Shown: in pieces, positions 32,981 to 41,376 of the stretch
Numbering within the stretch: the stretch's first letter is position 1
Layout of the letters: every line of letters starts with the position of its first letter
DNA from: SZUA-430 sp964646885
Lineage (GTDB): Bacteria; Pseudomonadota; Alphaproteobacteria; Micropepsales; Micropepsaceae
Length of the DNA stretch: 45,486 nt
Assembly: GCA_964646885.1 (NCBI GenBank)
Contig: CAZYFM010000013.1
Coordinates: 1-45,486 of the forward strand
Direction: 5' to 3'
The notes under the pieces: model-generated
Seen by the model: the letters and a program-made list of their open reading frames with translations, nothing else
Database searches by the model: none
What the model was told of the DNA's origin: nothing
Position numbers and translations under genes: made by a program

Positions 32981-33744
32981 GCGACTTTGAAATACAGCTG
33001 AGCATCCTGGGGCCTGCGCTACTCGCAGGCCTCATCGTTCTTTCAACGCACGTTCCGCTTGGCCAGCAGGTGCTGGCGCGCGGGATCGTGTTCATCGATC
33101 TTGCCATCGCGCAGATCGCTGGCCTGGGCGTGACCATCGCCGGGTCATTCGGTTCGGAACCGCATGGCTGGCAGGTGCAGCTGGCCGCCATTGGCGCGGC
33201 GCTGGCCGGCTCCGTGCTGCTGACGCTCACCGAGCGCTACTGGCCCGAAGTGCAGGAAGCGCTGATCGGCGTGCTGTTCGTTCTGGCGGCCTGCGTGGAA
33301 CTGCTGCTGCTTGCCAACAATCCGCATGGCGGCGAACACCTGAAGGACATGCTCGTGGGCCAGATCCTCTGGGTCTCACCCGCGGCGTTGTGGCCTGTCG
33401 CCGCCCTCTATGCGGCAGCGCTCGCGCTGTGGTTCTGGCGCCGTGGCGATCTCGGGCATTTCGGATTCTACGTGCTGTTTGCGGTCGTGGTCACGCAGTC
33501 CGTGCAGCTCGTCGGCATCTATCTCGTGTTTGCGAGCCTCATCATCCCGGCGCTGGCTGCGCGGCGGTTCGAGCCGAAGTGGCGCCTTCTTGCCGGGTAC
33601 ACCGTCGGCGTCATCGGCTATGTGTCCGGAATCATCGCCTCTTCGGTGCTGGACATGCCGACCGGCGCCATGATCGTCGTCACGATGTGCCTCACCTTCG
33701 CACTGTCAGTGCTGCTGGTGAAGGCGCATCCCGTTACCTGGTGA
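32977..33744 (+). CDS. Metal ABC transporter permease (ABC-3/ZnuB family)
   Basis: A 255-residue inner-membrane protein with seven to eight hydrophobic helices, family ABC-3 (ZnuB/TroC/MntB). Typical blocks are LGQQVLARGIVFIDLAIAQIAGLG at 28-51, EALIGVLFVLAACVELLLL near 93-111 and YLVFASLIIPALAAR near 180-194, the last containing the loop that contacts the ATPase. The start is TTG at 32977, inside the TTGA stop of the binding-protein gene, so translation is coupled. The usual third part, a ZnuC-type ATPase, is not coded in this window: the next gene is convergent and unrelated. Its 3' end overlaps the acyl-CoA dehydrogenase gene by 11 bases. Confidence 0.9.
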   Translation: MSDFEIQLSILGPALLAGLIVLSTHVPLGQQVLARGIVFIDLAIAQIAGLGVTIAGSFGSEPHGWQVQLAAIGAALAGSVLLTLTERYWPEVQEALIGVLFVLAACVELLLLANNPHGGEHLKDMLVGQILWVSPAALWPVAALYAAALALWFWRRGDLGHFGFYVLFAVVVTQSVQLVGIYLVFASLIIPALAARRFEPKWRLLAGYTVGVIGYVSGIIASSVLDMPTGAMIVVTMCLTFALSVLLVKAHPVTW

Positions 33745-34759
33745 TCGCGGGCCAGAAGCCCGCGCCGCCGCCGGCGGCAAGCTGACGCCCGAGGCGCGCT
33801 GCCCACTCCGTTTCAGCGCCAAACTCCGCACGCCACGACCACAGGCGGCGCGTCGCGAAGTGCAGCGAGTGTTCGCGCGTGATGCCGATCGCGCCGTGCA
33901 CCTGGTGGGCAATGGATGTGGAGGGGCCGACCGCCTCTCCCGTCCGGATCTTGGCGGCCGCCACATCGAGATCCCGGCGCGCCGGATTTGCAAACGCGGC
34001 CATGGCGGCCTCGGCGGCGATGGCCGAAGCCGCGGCATGACCCGCGAGAACCGCCAGCTGCTGCTGGATCGCCTGGAAGGAGGCAATCGGCTTTCCGAAC
34101 TGGACGCGCGTGCGCGCGTACTCAACGGTCTGAACCAGCACGCGCTCCAGCGCGCCAGCCATCGCAATGGATCTCAGGGTGGCGCCTGCGAATTCGAGGT
34201 CCTGCCCGTTCAGGCCGGGCACCGTGGTGCCGGCCGTGTCGGCGAAGGAGATGTCGTCCCTCGGCTCACCGGCAATGTTTGCGGCACTGGAAAGACGACC
34301 GCGGCGGGTCGCCACGAGAACGCATTCGGTTCCATCCCTCGTGCCCAGGAGAAGCCCGGTCGCGTTGCGCGCGTGGGCCACGCGGGAGGCCTTGCCCTTG
34401 AGGTGAGCGTGGTCACCATGCTGATGCGTGTGTCCCTCGAGGACACCGAAGCTGAGCGGTCCATCCGGCGCGCGCACCTTCCGGGACGCGAGCAGAGCCC
34501 TCACGATGATCGTCTCGCCGAGAGGGATCGGCACCAGGTGGCGCGCGGCGGCGCGCAGCAAGGCGAAGGTGTTGGCGGCACGCTCTTCTGCGGATGAGTC
34601 CGTGTCTGCGAGCGTGTCGAGGAATCCGGCCTCTTCCACGGCATTCCAGAGCTGCTCGCTCCACTCGCCCTGTTCGGCGCGCAGGAGAAGTTCGGGCGTG
34701 ACGTGCTGCTCGAAGAGCCGATGCGCCGCGTCATGGATGAGTATTGCTGTCTCGGTCAT
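33734..34759 (-). CDS. Acyl-CoA dehydrogenase, short subunit
   Basis: A 341-residue acyl-CoA dehydrogenase homologue, shorter than the usual 380-400. The C-terminal helical domain is well kept (RVQFGKPIASFQAIQQQLA near 216-234; HQVHGAIGITREHSLHFATRRLWSWR near 286-311), while the N-terminal and beta-sheet parts are reduced. This is the pattern of the small subunit of heteromeric acyl-CoA dehydrogenases such as PimD or the FadE28/FadE29-type pairs in sterol and terpenoid degradation. It is coded four bases downstream of the full-length partner at 34764-35927, so an alpha2-beta2 enzyme is inferred. FAD would sit at the subunit interface. Confidence 0.88.
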   Translation of the reverse strand: MTETAILIHDAAHRLFEQHVTPELLLRAEQGEWSEQLWNAVEEAGFLDTLADTDSSAEERAANTFALLRAAARHLVPIPLGETIIVRALLASRKVRAPDGPLSFGVLEGHTHQHGDHAHLKGKASRVAHARNATGLLLGTRDGTECVLVATRRGRLSSAANIAGEPRDDISFADTAGTTVPGLNGQDLEFAGATLRSIAMAGALERVLVQTVEYARTRVQFGKPIASFQAIQQQLAVLAGHAAASAIAAEAAMAAFANPARRDLDVAAAKIRTGEAVGPSTSIAHQVHGAIGITREHSLHFATRRLWSWRAEFGAETEWAARLGRQLAAGGGAGFWPAITR

Positions 34760-34763
34760 CGGA

Positions 34764-35927
34764 TCACCTCAATCCCAGGCCGCGCGCGATGATGCCGCGC
34801 AGGATCTCGCGCGTGCCGCCCCGCAGGGAGAACGACGGCGCCGTCTGTGTCAGGTAGTGCTGCACGCGCGTCAGGCCTTCGTCCGATGCCGCCGAGGGCT
34901 CCCGCGCGAACAGATCATGCGCGATGTCGGGGATCTCCTGCTCGAAGATCGCGCCAATGTCCTTGACCAGCGAAGCCTCAAGCGCCGGGTTCTCGCCGCG
35001 CTGCAGCTGTGTTGCCACCGAAAGCGACAGGCGACGCAGCGCGTGAAGGCGGGCGGCAATCCTGCCAATCGCGATCGAAACCCGCTCGGAGGGATCCGGT
35101 CCTGCGGCCTCGACGATCTGCTGCACGAGCGCCATGCTCGAGAGAAAGCGTTCCGGCCCCGAGCGCTCGTAGGCCAGCTCCGCCGTCACCTGCGCCCAGC
35201 CCTGCCCCTCGACGCCGATCAGCGCGTCTTCGGGCAGAAGCGCATCCTCAAACACGACTTCGTTGAAGTGCTCATGTCCGGTGAGGTCGGCGATCGGGCG
35301 GATCCTGATGCCGGGCAGCGAGAGATCGACCAGGAACTGCGACAGGCCCATCTGGCGCTGGTCGCGGTTTTCGCCGGTGCGGAACACGGCGATCATGTAG
35401 GTCGACTTGTGCGCCCACGAGCTCCAGAGCTTCGTGCCATTGACGCGCCAGCCTTCCGGCGTGCGCGTCGCGCGCGTGCGCACGCTGGCGAGATCGGAGC
35501 CGGAATCAGGTTCGCTCATGCCGATGGCGAAATAGGTCTCGCCCTTCGCGATGCCAGGCAGGACGCGCTGGCGTTGCGCCTCGGTGCCGAACTTCAGCAG
35601 CAGCGGGCCGGACTGGCGGTCGGCGACCCAGTGCGCGGCGACGGGCGCTCCGGCCGCGAGCAGTTCCTCGACGACGACATATCTCTCGAGCGCGGTGCGC
35701 TCATGGCCGCCGTATTTCTTCGGCCATGTCATGCCGAGCCAGCCGCGCTCGCCGAGCTTTCGGCTGAATTCGGGATTGAAGCCGCTCCACGAGCGGGCGC
35801 GCTTCTCGAAGGGAATGGCCTGGATTTCCTTCGCGAGGAAATCGCGCAGCTCGCTGCGCATGGCTTCGGCTTCCGGTGGAAGCGTCGCGAGCTGGAAACT
35901 GAATGGAAGGGGCTGAGCGAGGTTCAT
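34764..35927 (-). CDS. Acyl-CoA dehydrogenase, long subunit
   Basis: A 387-residue acyl-CoA dehydrogenase (FAD flavoprotein that makes a 2,3-double bond in acyl-CoA). Typical features are a helical N-terminal domain, GWLGMTWPKKYGGHERT near 60-76, AIGMSEPDSGSDLASVRTRA around 135-154 that contacts FAD, and a C-terminal LRGGTREILRGIIARGLGLR that closes the FAD site. The ATG at 35927 is preferred over a TTG at 35948. The downstream short subunit is four bases away; together they probably form one enzyme, as in PimC-PimD. The substrate is unknown; branched, cyclic or long dicarboxylic acyl-CoAs are commonest for such pairs. Confidence 0.93.
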   Translation of the reverse strand: MNLAQPLPFSFQLATLPPEAEAMRSELRDFLAKEIQAIPFEKRARSWSGFNPEFSRKLGERGWLGMTWPKKYGGHERTALERYVVVEELLAAGAPVAAHWVADRQSGPLLLKFGTEAQRQRVLPGIAKGETYFAIGMSEPDSGSDLASVRTRATRTPEGWRVNGTKLWSSWAHKSTYMIAVFRTGENRDQRQMGLSQFLVDLSLPGIRIRPIADLTGHEHFNEVVFEDALLPEDALIGVEGQGWAQVTAELAYERSGPERFLSSMALVQQIVEAAGPDPSERVSIAIGRIAARLHALRRLSLSVATQLQRGENPALEASLVKDIGAIFEQEIPDIAHDLFAREPSAASDEGLTRVQHYLTQTAPSFSLRGGTREILRGIIARGLGLR

Positions 35928-35982
35928 GCGCGCGACTATGGCGCACAAGGGAGCCTTCGCTCAACCGGGTTGGGGCCTGCCG

Positions 35983-36102
35983 CTACGACAAATTGATCCG
36001 CTTGGCAGGCGGGCGGCGCTTCCGCTCTTCGCGGTCGCGCATGTAGTAGCCGGAGACAAAGCCGGCGCCCACGATGACGGAAAAGATGATCAGCGCGTCC
36101 AT
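35983..36102 (-). CDS. 39-residue membrane protein, downstream of pair
   Basis: A tiny ORF starting with ATG at 36102: MDALIIFSVIVGAGFVSGYY, then a strongly charged RDREERKRR tail and KRINLS end. One membrane helix (about 3-20) with a positively charged cytoplasmic tail predicts N-out/C-in topology. GAGGAT lies just upstream. Its ATG overlaps the TGA stop region of the next ORF upstream by 13 bases (ATGGACGCGCTGA), a hallmark of translational coupling. No named family is known to me. Confidence 0.6.
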   Translation of the reverse strand: MDALIIFSVIVGAGFVSGYYMRDREERKRRPPAKRINLS

Positions 36103-36254
36103 ACCGGATCCTCGCGGAAATCATACTGGCGAAGCGACGACATCGGCTTGAAGCGCGACGGCGCCGCTGCCTTGCGAGCCGACAGCGCCCTCACGCCGAA
36201 ACCCGCTCCGTATCCCATGCCAAACAAAATCCCCACCGCGATCAACAGTTCCAT
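36090..36254 (-). CDS. 54-residue membrane protein, upstream of pair
   Basis: The ORF starts with ATG at 36254 after an excellent GGAGACAGG ribosome site and reads MELLIAVGILFGMGYGAGFG, one Gly-rich membrane helix (about 3-22), then a basic and Ser-rich tail (VRALSARKAAAPSRFKP) ending YDFREDPVWTR. Gly-x3-Gly motifs in the helix suggest helix-helix packing. It overlaps the next small ORF (35983-36102) by 13 bases, so the two are made together. They lie upstream of, and on the same strand as, the acyl-CoA dehydrogenase genes, but a link with those is not shown. Confidence 0.6.
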   Translation of the reverse strand: MELLIAVGILFGMGYGAGFGVRALSARKAAAPSRFKPMSSLRQYDFREDPVWTR

Positions 36255-36500
36255 TTTACCTGTCTCCGTTCTTTTCTAGCCGGATGTTTTCCTTGCGGTG
36301 CGTCCTGCTGCTTTCGAATGTGTGCCCGAGAAGCATCAGCACGACTGGAAACGCCAACGATGTCTTGACACCGTTGAATTTCTTATGAGGTCGAAACCTC
36401 GACGCGTCAACATTCGAAACAAAAACAATTTGTAATCGCGCGCGCTGGTTTGCAGTCGCTGTCGGCGACACGCGCAGAAGGCGCAATTCGCGAGTTCGAA

Positions 36501-38465
36501 TCAGAGTTTCCAGGCGGACAAGTTGCGCGGGCCAATCGTCTGCCCGCCCAGCACGTAGTGAGCGCCGGCGGGAGCCGGTGCTGGATGCGAATCGATTCCG
36601 AAGTTGAACGCGAAAGTGATTCCCCCGCGGCGACGGATGCGGAGATCCTCGTGCAATACGACGGACTTCACGCCTGCCTTGTCGAGAACGTGCGCCGCGA
36701 AGTCGAGCGCCAGTTCCCGCGATGGCCAGACGCCGACGTAGTAGCGCGTGCCATCTTCCACAATCGCAGGTTCTCCCGTGGCGTGACTGCCCTGAGCCGT
36801 GGCGCTTCCTGCGATCTCAATGCGCTCATCCCACGTCCCATAAGAATAGGAGCGGTTCTGCCAGCGCAGCTCACGCTTCAGGCCCGGGCGGAGGCTTTCG
36901 ACGCGTGTCACCTTCACCGGGATCAGGGACTGCAGCGGTCCGGGCGCGAGGTTCTTCGGGATCTGGAATGATTCGGTCTTGGCGCCCGTGCGGATGCCGA
37001 ACACGGTCACGCCGCTAAAGCGGCTGAAGGCTTCCATCGCCTGCGGCGAGACATGCGGAAGGCTCGGCACGAAGGCCGCCTTGTAAGGCGAGAGGTCGCG
37101 TCCGGGCGGAACGATATCCACATCGACGCCGTGCTGCCTCAGCGCCGTGTACCAGCGAAACAGGAGCGACAGGTAGCTGAACGAGCGGCCCTGCGGCTGC
37201 ACTTCATGGAACCATGCCGCATCATAGTCGAAGACGAGCGCGACGGGGGCCGGGTCATCGGGCTTGCCGGCATTTGACTGCCACCACTGCGTCGCGAGCT
37301 CGCGGGCCGTGGCCTCGGCTTCCCTGCCGCCTGTATCCAGCACGTTGTCCGGGCGGTTCAGGCCGGCGTGCATCTGCTCCTGTGCGAAAGGAGCCTGGCG
37401 CCAGCGGAAGAAGCTCACCACCTCCGCGCCGTGTGCCAGCGCCTCCCAGGCCCAGAGGCGCACCATGCCGTCTGCGGGGCTGGGGTTCCAGGCGGCCCAG
37501 TTCACGGGACCCGGCTGCTGCTCCATCACCCAGAATCGCTTTCCGGACATCCCCCGGTAGAGATCGTGGTGGAAGGCGGAGATATCCGGATGACCGGTCT
37601 CGGCGTACTTCACGCGCTCGGCGTCGGAGAAGCCCGTTGCCACGATGCTGTCGGTGAAGCCCAGCGGATAGGAGTCCCACGATGCGAAGTCGATCTGGGA
37701 GGACACCTTGTAATGGTCGAAGTCGAGGAAGGCGCCCATGAAGTTGTGGGTGATGAAGCGCCCGGGCGAGTGACGGCGAATGATGTCGACGTGCAGCGCG
37801 TTGTAGCTTGCGACCTGGTCCGAACTGAACCGGTAGAAGTCGAGCGTGTGCGACGGGTTCAGTTCGGTGACCGCCGCCATGGGCAGGTCGACTTCGCCAA
37901 ACGACCGGTACTCCATGCTCCAGAACCGGTTGCCCCAGGCCTGGTTCAGGTTTTCCACTGTCCGGTATCGCGCCTCCAGCCATGCCCGGAACGCTTCCGC
38001 GGCGGCGGGTGAGTAAGAGCGCACGGTGTCGTGGCAGCCATACTCGTTATCCGTCTGCCATCCCGCGAGCGCCGGATGTTCGCCGTACCGGCGGGCGACG
38101 GCCTCCACGATGCGCCGGCTTTCTTCCCTGTAACGCGGGCTCGAGAAGCAGTAGTGGCGACGCGAGCCGAAGCGCCGCGGACGGCCATGCCGGTCGTGGG
38201 CGAGAATGTCCGGATGCCGGTCGATCAGCCATTTTGGCGGGGTTGCGGTGGGGGTGCCGAGCACAACCTTCAGCCCGGCCTTGCCAAGTGTGTCCATGGC
38301 CCGGTCGAGCCAGCCCCACTCGAAGCGGCCGGGATCGGGTTCGATCACGCTCCAGGCAAATTCACCAATGCGGACAAAGCGCAGCCCCAATCCTGCCATG
38401 CGGCGGGCATCGTCCTGCCAGAGTTCTTCGGCCCATTGTTCGGGGTAATAGCAGACGCCCAGCAT
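36501..38465 (-). CDS. Glycoside hydrolase family 42 beta-galactosidase
   Basis: A 654-residue cytoplasmic GH42 enzyme: TIM-barrel domain (1-390), trimerisation domain (about 395-590) and C-terminal beta domain. Motifs include LGVCYYPEQW at 2-11, RIGEFAWS, the acid/base E141 in WQTDNEYGCH and the nucleophile E315 in WVMEQQPGPVNW. Members hydrolyse beta-galactosides, often from plant galactans rather than lactose; the substrate here is not known. The ATG at 38465 is preceded by GAAGGAAA. No transporter, regulator or other sugar gene is adjacent, so the gene looks isolated and may be acquired; its GC content matches the surroundings. The region to its right (38466-38607) is divergent promoter space shared with the PBP gene. 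Confidence 0.95.
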   Translation of the reverse strand: MLGVCYYPEQWAEELWQDDARRMAGLGLRFVRIGEFAWSVIEPDPGRFEWGWLDRAMDTLGKAGLKVVLGTPTATPPKWLIDRHPDILAHDRHGRPRRFGSRRHYCFSSPRYREESRRIVEAVARRYGEHPALAGWQTDNEYGCHDTVRSYSPAAAEAFRAWLEARYRTVENLNQAWGNRFWSMEYRSFGEVDLPMAAVTELNPSHTLDFYRFSSDQVASYNALHVDIIRRHSPGRFITHNFMGAFLDFDHYKVSSQIDFASWDSYPLGFTDSIVATGFSDAERVKYAETGHPDISAFHHDLYRGMSGKRFWVMEQQPGPVNWAAWNPSPADGMVRLWAWEALAHGAEVVSFFRWRQAPFAQEQMHAGLNRPDNVLDTGGREAEATARELATQWWQSNAGKPDDPAPVALVFDYDAAWFHEVQPQGRSFSYLSLLFRWYTALRQHGVDVDIVPPGRDLSPYKAAFVPSLPHVSPQAMEAFSRFSGVTVFGIRTGAKTESFQIPKNLAPGPLQSLIPVKVTRVESLRPGLKRELRWQNRSYSYGTWDERIEIAGSATAQGSHATGEPAIVEDGTRYYVGVWPSRELALDFAAHVLDKAGVKSVVLHEDLRIRRRGGITFAFNFGIDSHPAPAPAGAHYVLGGQTIGPRNLSAWKL

Positions 38466-38607
38466 GAACTTTCCTTCACAGTCAAAACGCCGCAATGTCA
38501 CCCATCTGCAGGCTGAGTGACAATGGCTGCTTCCGAACCAAATGGATGAGTGAAAATATACCGGGCATGCAGTACGTGTTAAGGGTCCGGCCCCTGACGG
38601 AACACCA

Positions 38608-40821
38608 ATGAGCGACGATCAATCCCCCGCCACTTCTCCTGCAGAACCTGATCCCTGGGAACAGGTCCCCCAGCGCGCGCATCGCCCGTGGTGGTTCTGG
38701 CTCGCCACCGGCTTCGGCGGCGTCGTGCTGTTCCTGTCCGCGTGCTTCGTTGCGCTCTACTACATCTACGCGCCCTCGCTTTCGATCACGGCGGACCGGC
38801 TTGGCGAACTCAATCGCACGCCCTCGATCACGCTGACGGATGAGGCGGGCAAGATCTTCGCGACACGCGGCGCCGCGTTTGGCTACCGCGTGAAGGTCGA
38901 GGAGATGCCGAAGTACCTGCCCCTCGCCTTCATCGTCACCGAGGACCGGCGCTTCTATACGCATGGCGGCATCGACTACCGCGGCCTGATCCGCGCCTTC
39001 TTCCGCAACTGGGCCGCCGGCGGCGTCGTGCAGGGCGGTTCGACGATCACGCAGCAATTGGCGAAGAACACGTTCCTCACGCCCGAGCGCACATGGCGGC
39101 GCAAGCTCGAGGAAATGTTCCTCTCGTTCTGGCTTGAACGACATTACTCCAAGGACGAGATCCTCACGCTCTACCTGAACCGCATCTATCTCGGTTCGGG
39201 TGCCTATGGCGTCGATGCGGCGGCCCGCGAGTATTTCGACAAGTCGATCAAGGACGTCACGCTGCCCGAAGCCGCGATGCTTGCCGCGCTGACACGCGCG
39301 CCGTCGCGCTACTCGCCCGATGCGAACCTGAAGCTCGCGCAGGAGCGCGCCGCCCTCGTCATCGACCTGATGTACCAGGAAGGCCACATCACGGAAGAGC
39401 AGGCCCGCAAGGCGAAGGCCAAGCCGGCGAAGCCCGTCATCAAGCCGGAACTCGAAAGCGCGAACTACTTCGCCGACTTCGTGATGGACCAGCTGAAGGC
39501 GCTCGACATCACGCCGAACAAGGACCTGATCGTCCGCACGACCATCGACATCAAGCTGCAGGGCACGGCCCAGAAGACGATCGCGAAGGTGCTCGACAAG
39601 GATGGTGCCCGCCGCAATGTCTCGCAGGGCGCGATGATTGCCATGGAGCCCACGGGCGCCATTCGCAGCCTCGTCGGCGGCAAGGACTATACGCAGTCCT
39701 CGTTCAACCGGGCCTACCAGTCCAAGCGCCAGCCAGGATCTTCGTTCAAGCCGTTCGTGTTCCTCGCGGCGCTTGAAGCCGGACTGACGCCGGATGACGT
39801 GCGGGAAGATGCGCCGTACGAGAACCGCGGCTGGAGCCCTGAAAACTACGACGGCCAGTACCTGGGGCCGATCACGCTGCGTGAAGCGCTCGCGAAATCG
39901 ATCAACACGGTCGCGGTGCGCATTGCCGACGAGGTCGGCCGCCGCAAGGTGATCGCCGTGGCGCAGCGCCTCGGCATTTCCTCGCCGCTCGAACCGAACC
40001 GGTCGCTGCCGCTGGGTACGTCGGAAGTCACGCTGTTCGAGATGACGCGAGCCTTCGCCGCCTTTGCGAACAATGGCAGCCGGGTGGAGCCCTTCGCCAT
40101 CGTGGAAGTGAAGACGTCCGATGGCACCGTGCTGTACCAGCACAGGTCACGTCCGCCGATCACCGTCATGAACCAGACGGCGCTCGAGGAAATGAACCAG
40201 ATGCTCTATGAGGTCGTGCAGACCGGTACGGGCCAGCGCGCGGACCTCTCGCCGCGCCATGTCGCAGCGAAGACCGGCACCAGCCAGGAATGGCGCGACG
40301 CCTGGTTCGTCGGCTACACGGCTGACTTCGTGGCCGGCGTCTGGGTCGGCAATGACGACAACTCGCCGATGGCGAAGGTCGTGGGCGGCAGCCTGCCGGC
40401 GTCCATCTGGAAGACCTACATGACGGAAGCGCACCGGCGCATCGCCGTGCATCCGCTGCCGGGCGTGTACAACTATGACGGCGACGGCGGCGACTACTAT
40501 GCCGACGGGCGCAGCGAGGACGAGCCCTGGGTTGAACGCGGCGGCGACGGCTACAGGCCGGGACGCGATGAAGACAAGGGCGTCATCGAGGACCTGATCG
40601 ACAGCCTGTTCGGTGACGGCGAAGAGGAAATGTCCGCACCGCCTCCGCCGCCGCCTCCTCCGCCGCCCAGCTATCGGCCGCGCGCGGAGAATGACCTTGA
40701 AGACGTTCCCGCCGAGCCTGAACCCGTCGTCGAGGAGATGCCAGCCGAGGGGATCCCGCAACCGTCGGTGCCCGACGCCGAGGCCGTGACAGGCCCCGTG
40801 GTCCAGGGGGAGCCGGGTTAG
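38608..40821 (+). CDS. Class A penicillin-binding protein (PBP1-type)
   Basis: A 737-residue bifunctional peptidoglycan synthase. One membrane helix (about 29-52) is followed by a GT51 glycosyltransferase domain with catalytic E112 (TEDRRFYTHGGID) and QGGSTITQQLAKN at 142-154. The transpeptidase domain has the SxxK motif at S378-K381 (RQPGSSFKPF), SxN at S431-N433 and KTGT at 555-558. The product polymerises and cross-links the wall in the periplasm. The tail (about 625-737) is acidic, then has ten consecutive prolines and more Pro/Glu-rich sequence, probably disordered. It resembles mrcA/PBP1a of Alphaproteobacteria, but the OB insertion of E. coli PBP1a is not evident, so no symbol is given. 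Confidence 0.95.
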   Translation: MSDDQSPATSPAEPDPWEQVPQRAHRPWWFWLATGFGGVVLFLSACFVALYYIYAPSLSITADRLGELNRTPSITLTDEAGKIFATRGAAFGYRVKVEEMPKYLPLAFIVTEDRRFYTHGGIDYRGLIRAFFRNWAAGGVVQGGSTITQQLAKNTFLTPERTWRRKLEEMFLSFWLERHYSKDEILTLYLNRIYLGSGAYGVDAAAREYFDKSIKDVTLPEAAMLAALTRAPSRYSPDANLKLAQERAALVIDLMYQEGHITEEQARKAKAKPAKPVIKPELESANYFADFVMDQLKALDITPNKDLIVRTTIDIKLQGTAQKTIAKVLDKDGARRNVSQGAMIAMEPTGAIRSLVGGKDYTQSSFNRAYQSKRQPGSSFKPFVFLAALEAGLTPDDVREDAPYENRGWSPENYDGQYLGPITLREALAKSINTVAVRIADEVGRRKVIAVAQRLGISSPLEPNRSLPLGTSEVTLFEMTRAFAAFANNGSRVEPFAIVEVKTSDGTVLYQHRSRPPITVMNQTALEEMNQMLYEVVQTGTGQRADLSPRHVAAKTGTSQEWRDAWFVGYTADFVAGVWVGNDDNSPMAKVVGGSLPASIWKTYMTEAHRRIAVHPLPGVYNYDGDGGDYYADGRSEDEPWVERGGDGYRPGRDEDKGVIEDLIDSLFGDGEEEMSAPPPPPPPPPPSYRPRAENDLEDVPAEPEPVVEEMPAEGIPQPSVPDAEAVTGPVVQGEPG

Positions 40822-40850
40822 GCTTGCCTGCGGGCCGGACGCGAGCGCAG

Positions 40851-40866
40851 CGGACGCATGCGTCCG
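40851..40866. terminator. Perfect 16-bp palindrome after PBP gene
   Basis: CGGACGCATGCGTCCG is perfectly self-complementary and lies 30 bases past the PBP stop. The lack of a following T-run makes termination uncertain; a protein-binding site is the alternative. Confidence 0.4.
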
Positions 40867-41006
40867 GCGCCAAGTCGCTGTCGATGCATCAGCATGCCGA
40901 CCGGGATCGCGCCCCCAGGATACCTTGCGCCTGCGCCAACTACGCCCCACCGCGCAAACACCAATGACCTTCAATTCCCGATCACCAGCGAGATGGAGAC
41001 CAGTTG

Positions 41007-41315
41007 ATGCAGCCGACAGTAGCCGTGTTTGGAACGCTTCGGTTTCCACCCGCACGCATTGGCGAAGTGCTGCCGCACCTGCGCGCGCTCGTCGAGGCGA
41101 CCCGCAAGCTCGACGGTTGCATCGCCTATGACGTTGCCGAAGACCCGTTTGATGCGGGGCTCATCCGGTTTTCCGAACTCTGGCCGGATCGCGCCTCGCT
41201 GGAACGACACCTGCAGGCGGATCACATCGCACCCTGGCGTGTGGCGGCACGGTCTTGCGGATTGATGGATCGCCAGTTCACCGCGTACGCGATTGGTGGC
41301 TCCTGGCCTGTGTGA
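41007..41315 (+). CDS. Antibiotic biosynthesis monooxygenase (ABM) domain protein
   Basis: A 102-residue dimeric alpha/beta-barrel protein of the ABM/quinol monooxygenase family. The pattern is typical: FGTLRFPPARIGEVLPHLRALVEATRKLDGCIAYDVAEDP then FSELWPDRASLERHLQADHIAPW. Such proteins oxidise small aromatics or quinols without cofactors, but many have no known reaction. The ATG at 41007 follows GGAGAC; a TTG three bases upstream is the alternative start. It stands alone between the PBP gene and the repeat-rich gap. Confidence 0.88.
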   Translation: MQPTVAVFGTLRFPPARIGEVLPHLRALVEATRKLDGCIAYDVAEDPFDAGLIRFSELWPDRASLERHLQADHIAPWRVAARSCGLMDRQFTAYAIGGSWPV

Positions 41316-41376
41316 GACTGAGTTGGGGCCGGGCGCGCATCTGATGCGGTGGGCAGATTGGGGCCAGCTTCGCCCT

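Noticed and set aside
36385..36410. GAGGTCGAAACCTC hairpin considered as a terminator for the GH42 gene
   Set aside because: It is on the far side of the gene stop by over 90 bases with no T-run on the relevant strand; more likely part of regulatory DNA.
36256..36486. A 76-residue minus-strand frame upstream of the small membrane pair
   Set aside because: It occupies AT-richer promoter-like DNA, has no ribosome site and no recognisable features.
38482..40143. A 553-residue frame antisense to the PBP gene
   Set aside because: It mirrors the PBP coding sequence and shows shadow-type composition; all PBP motifs are on the plus strand.
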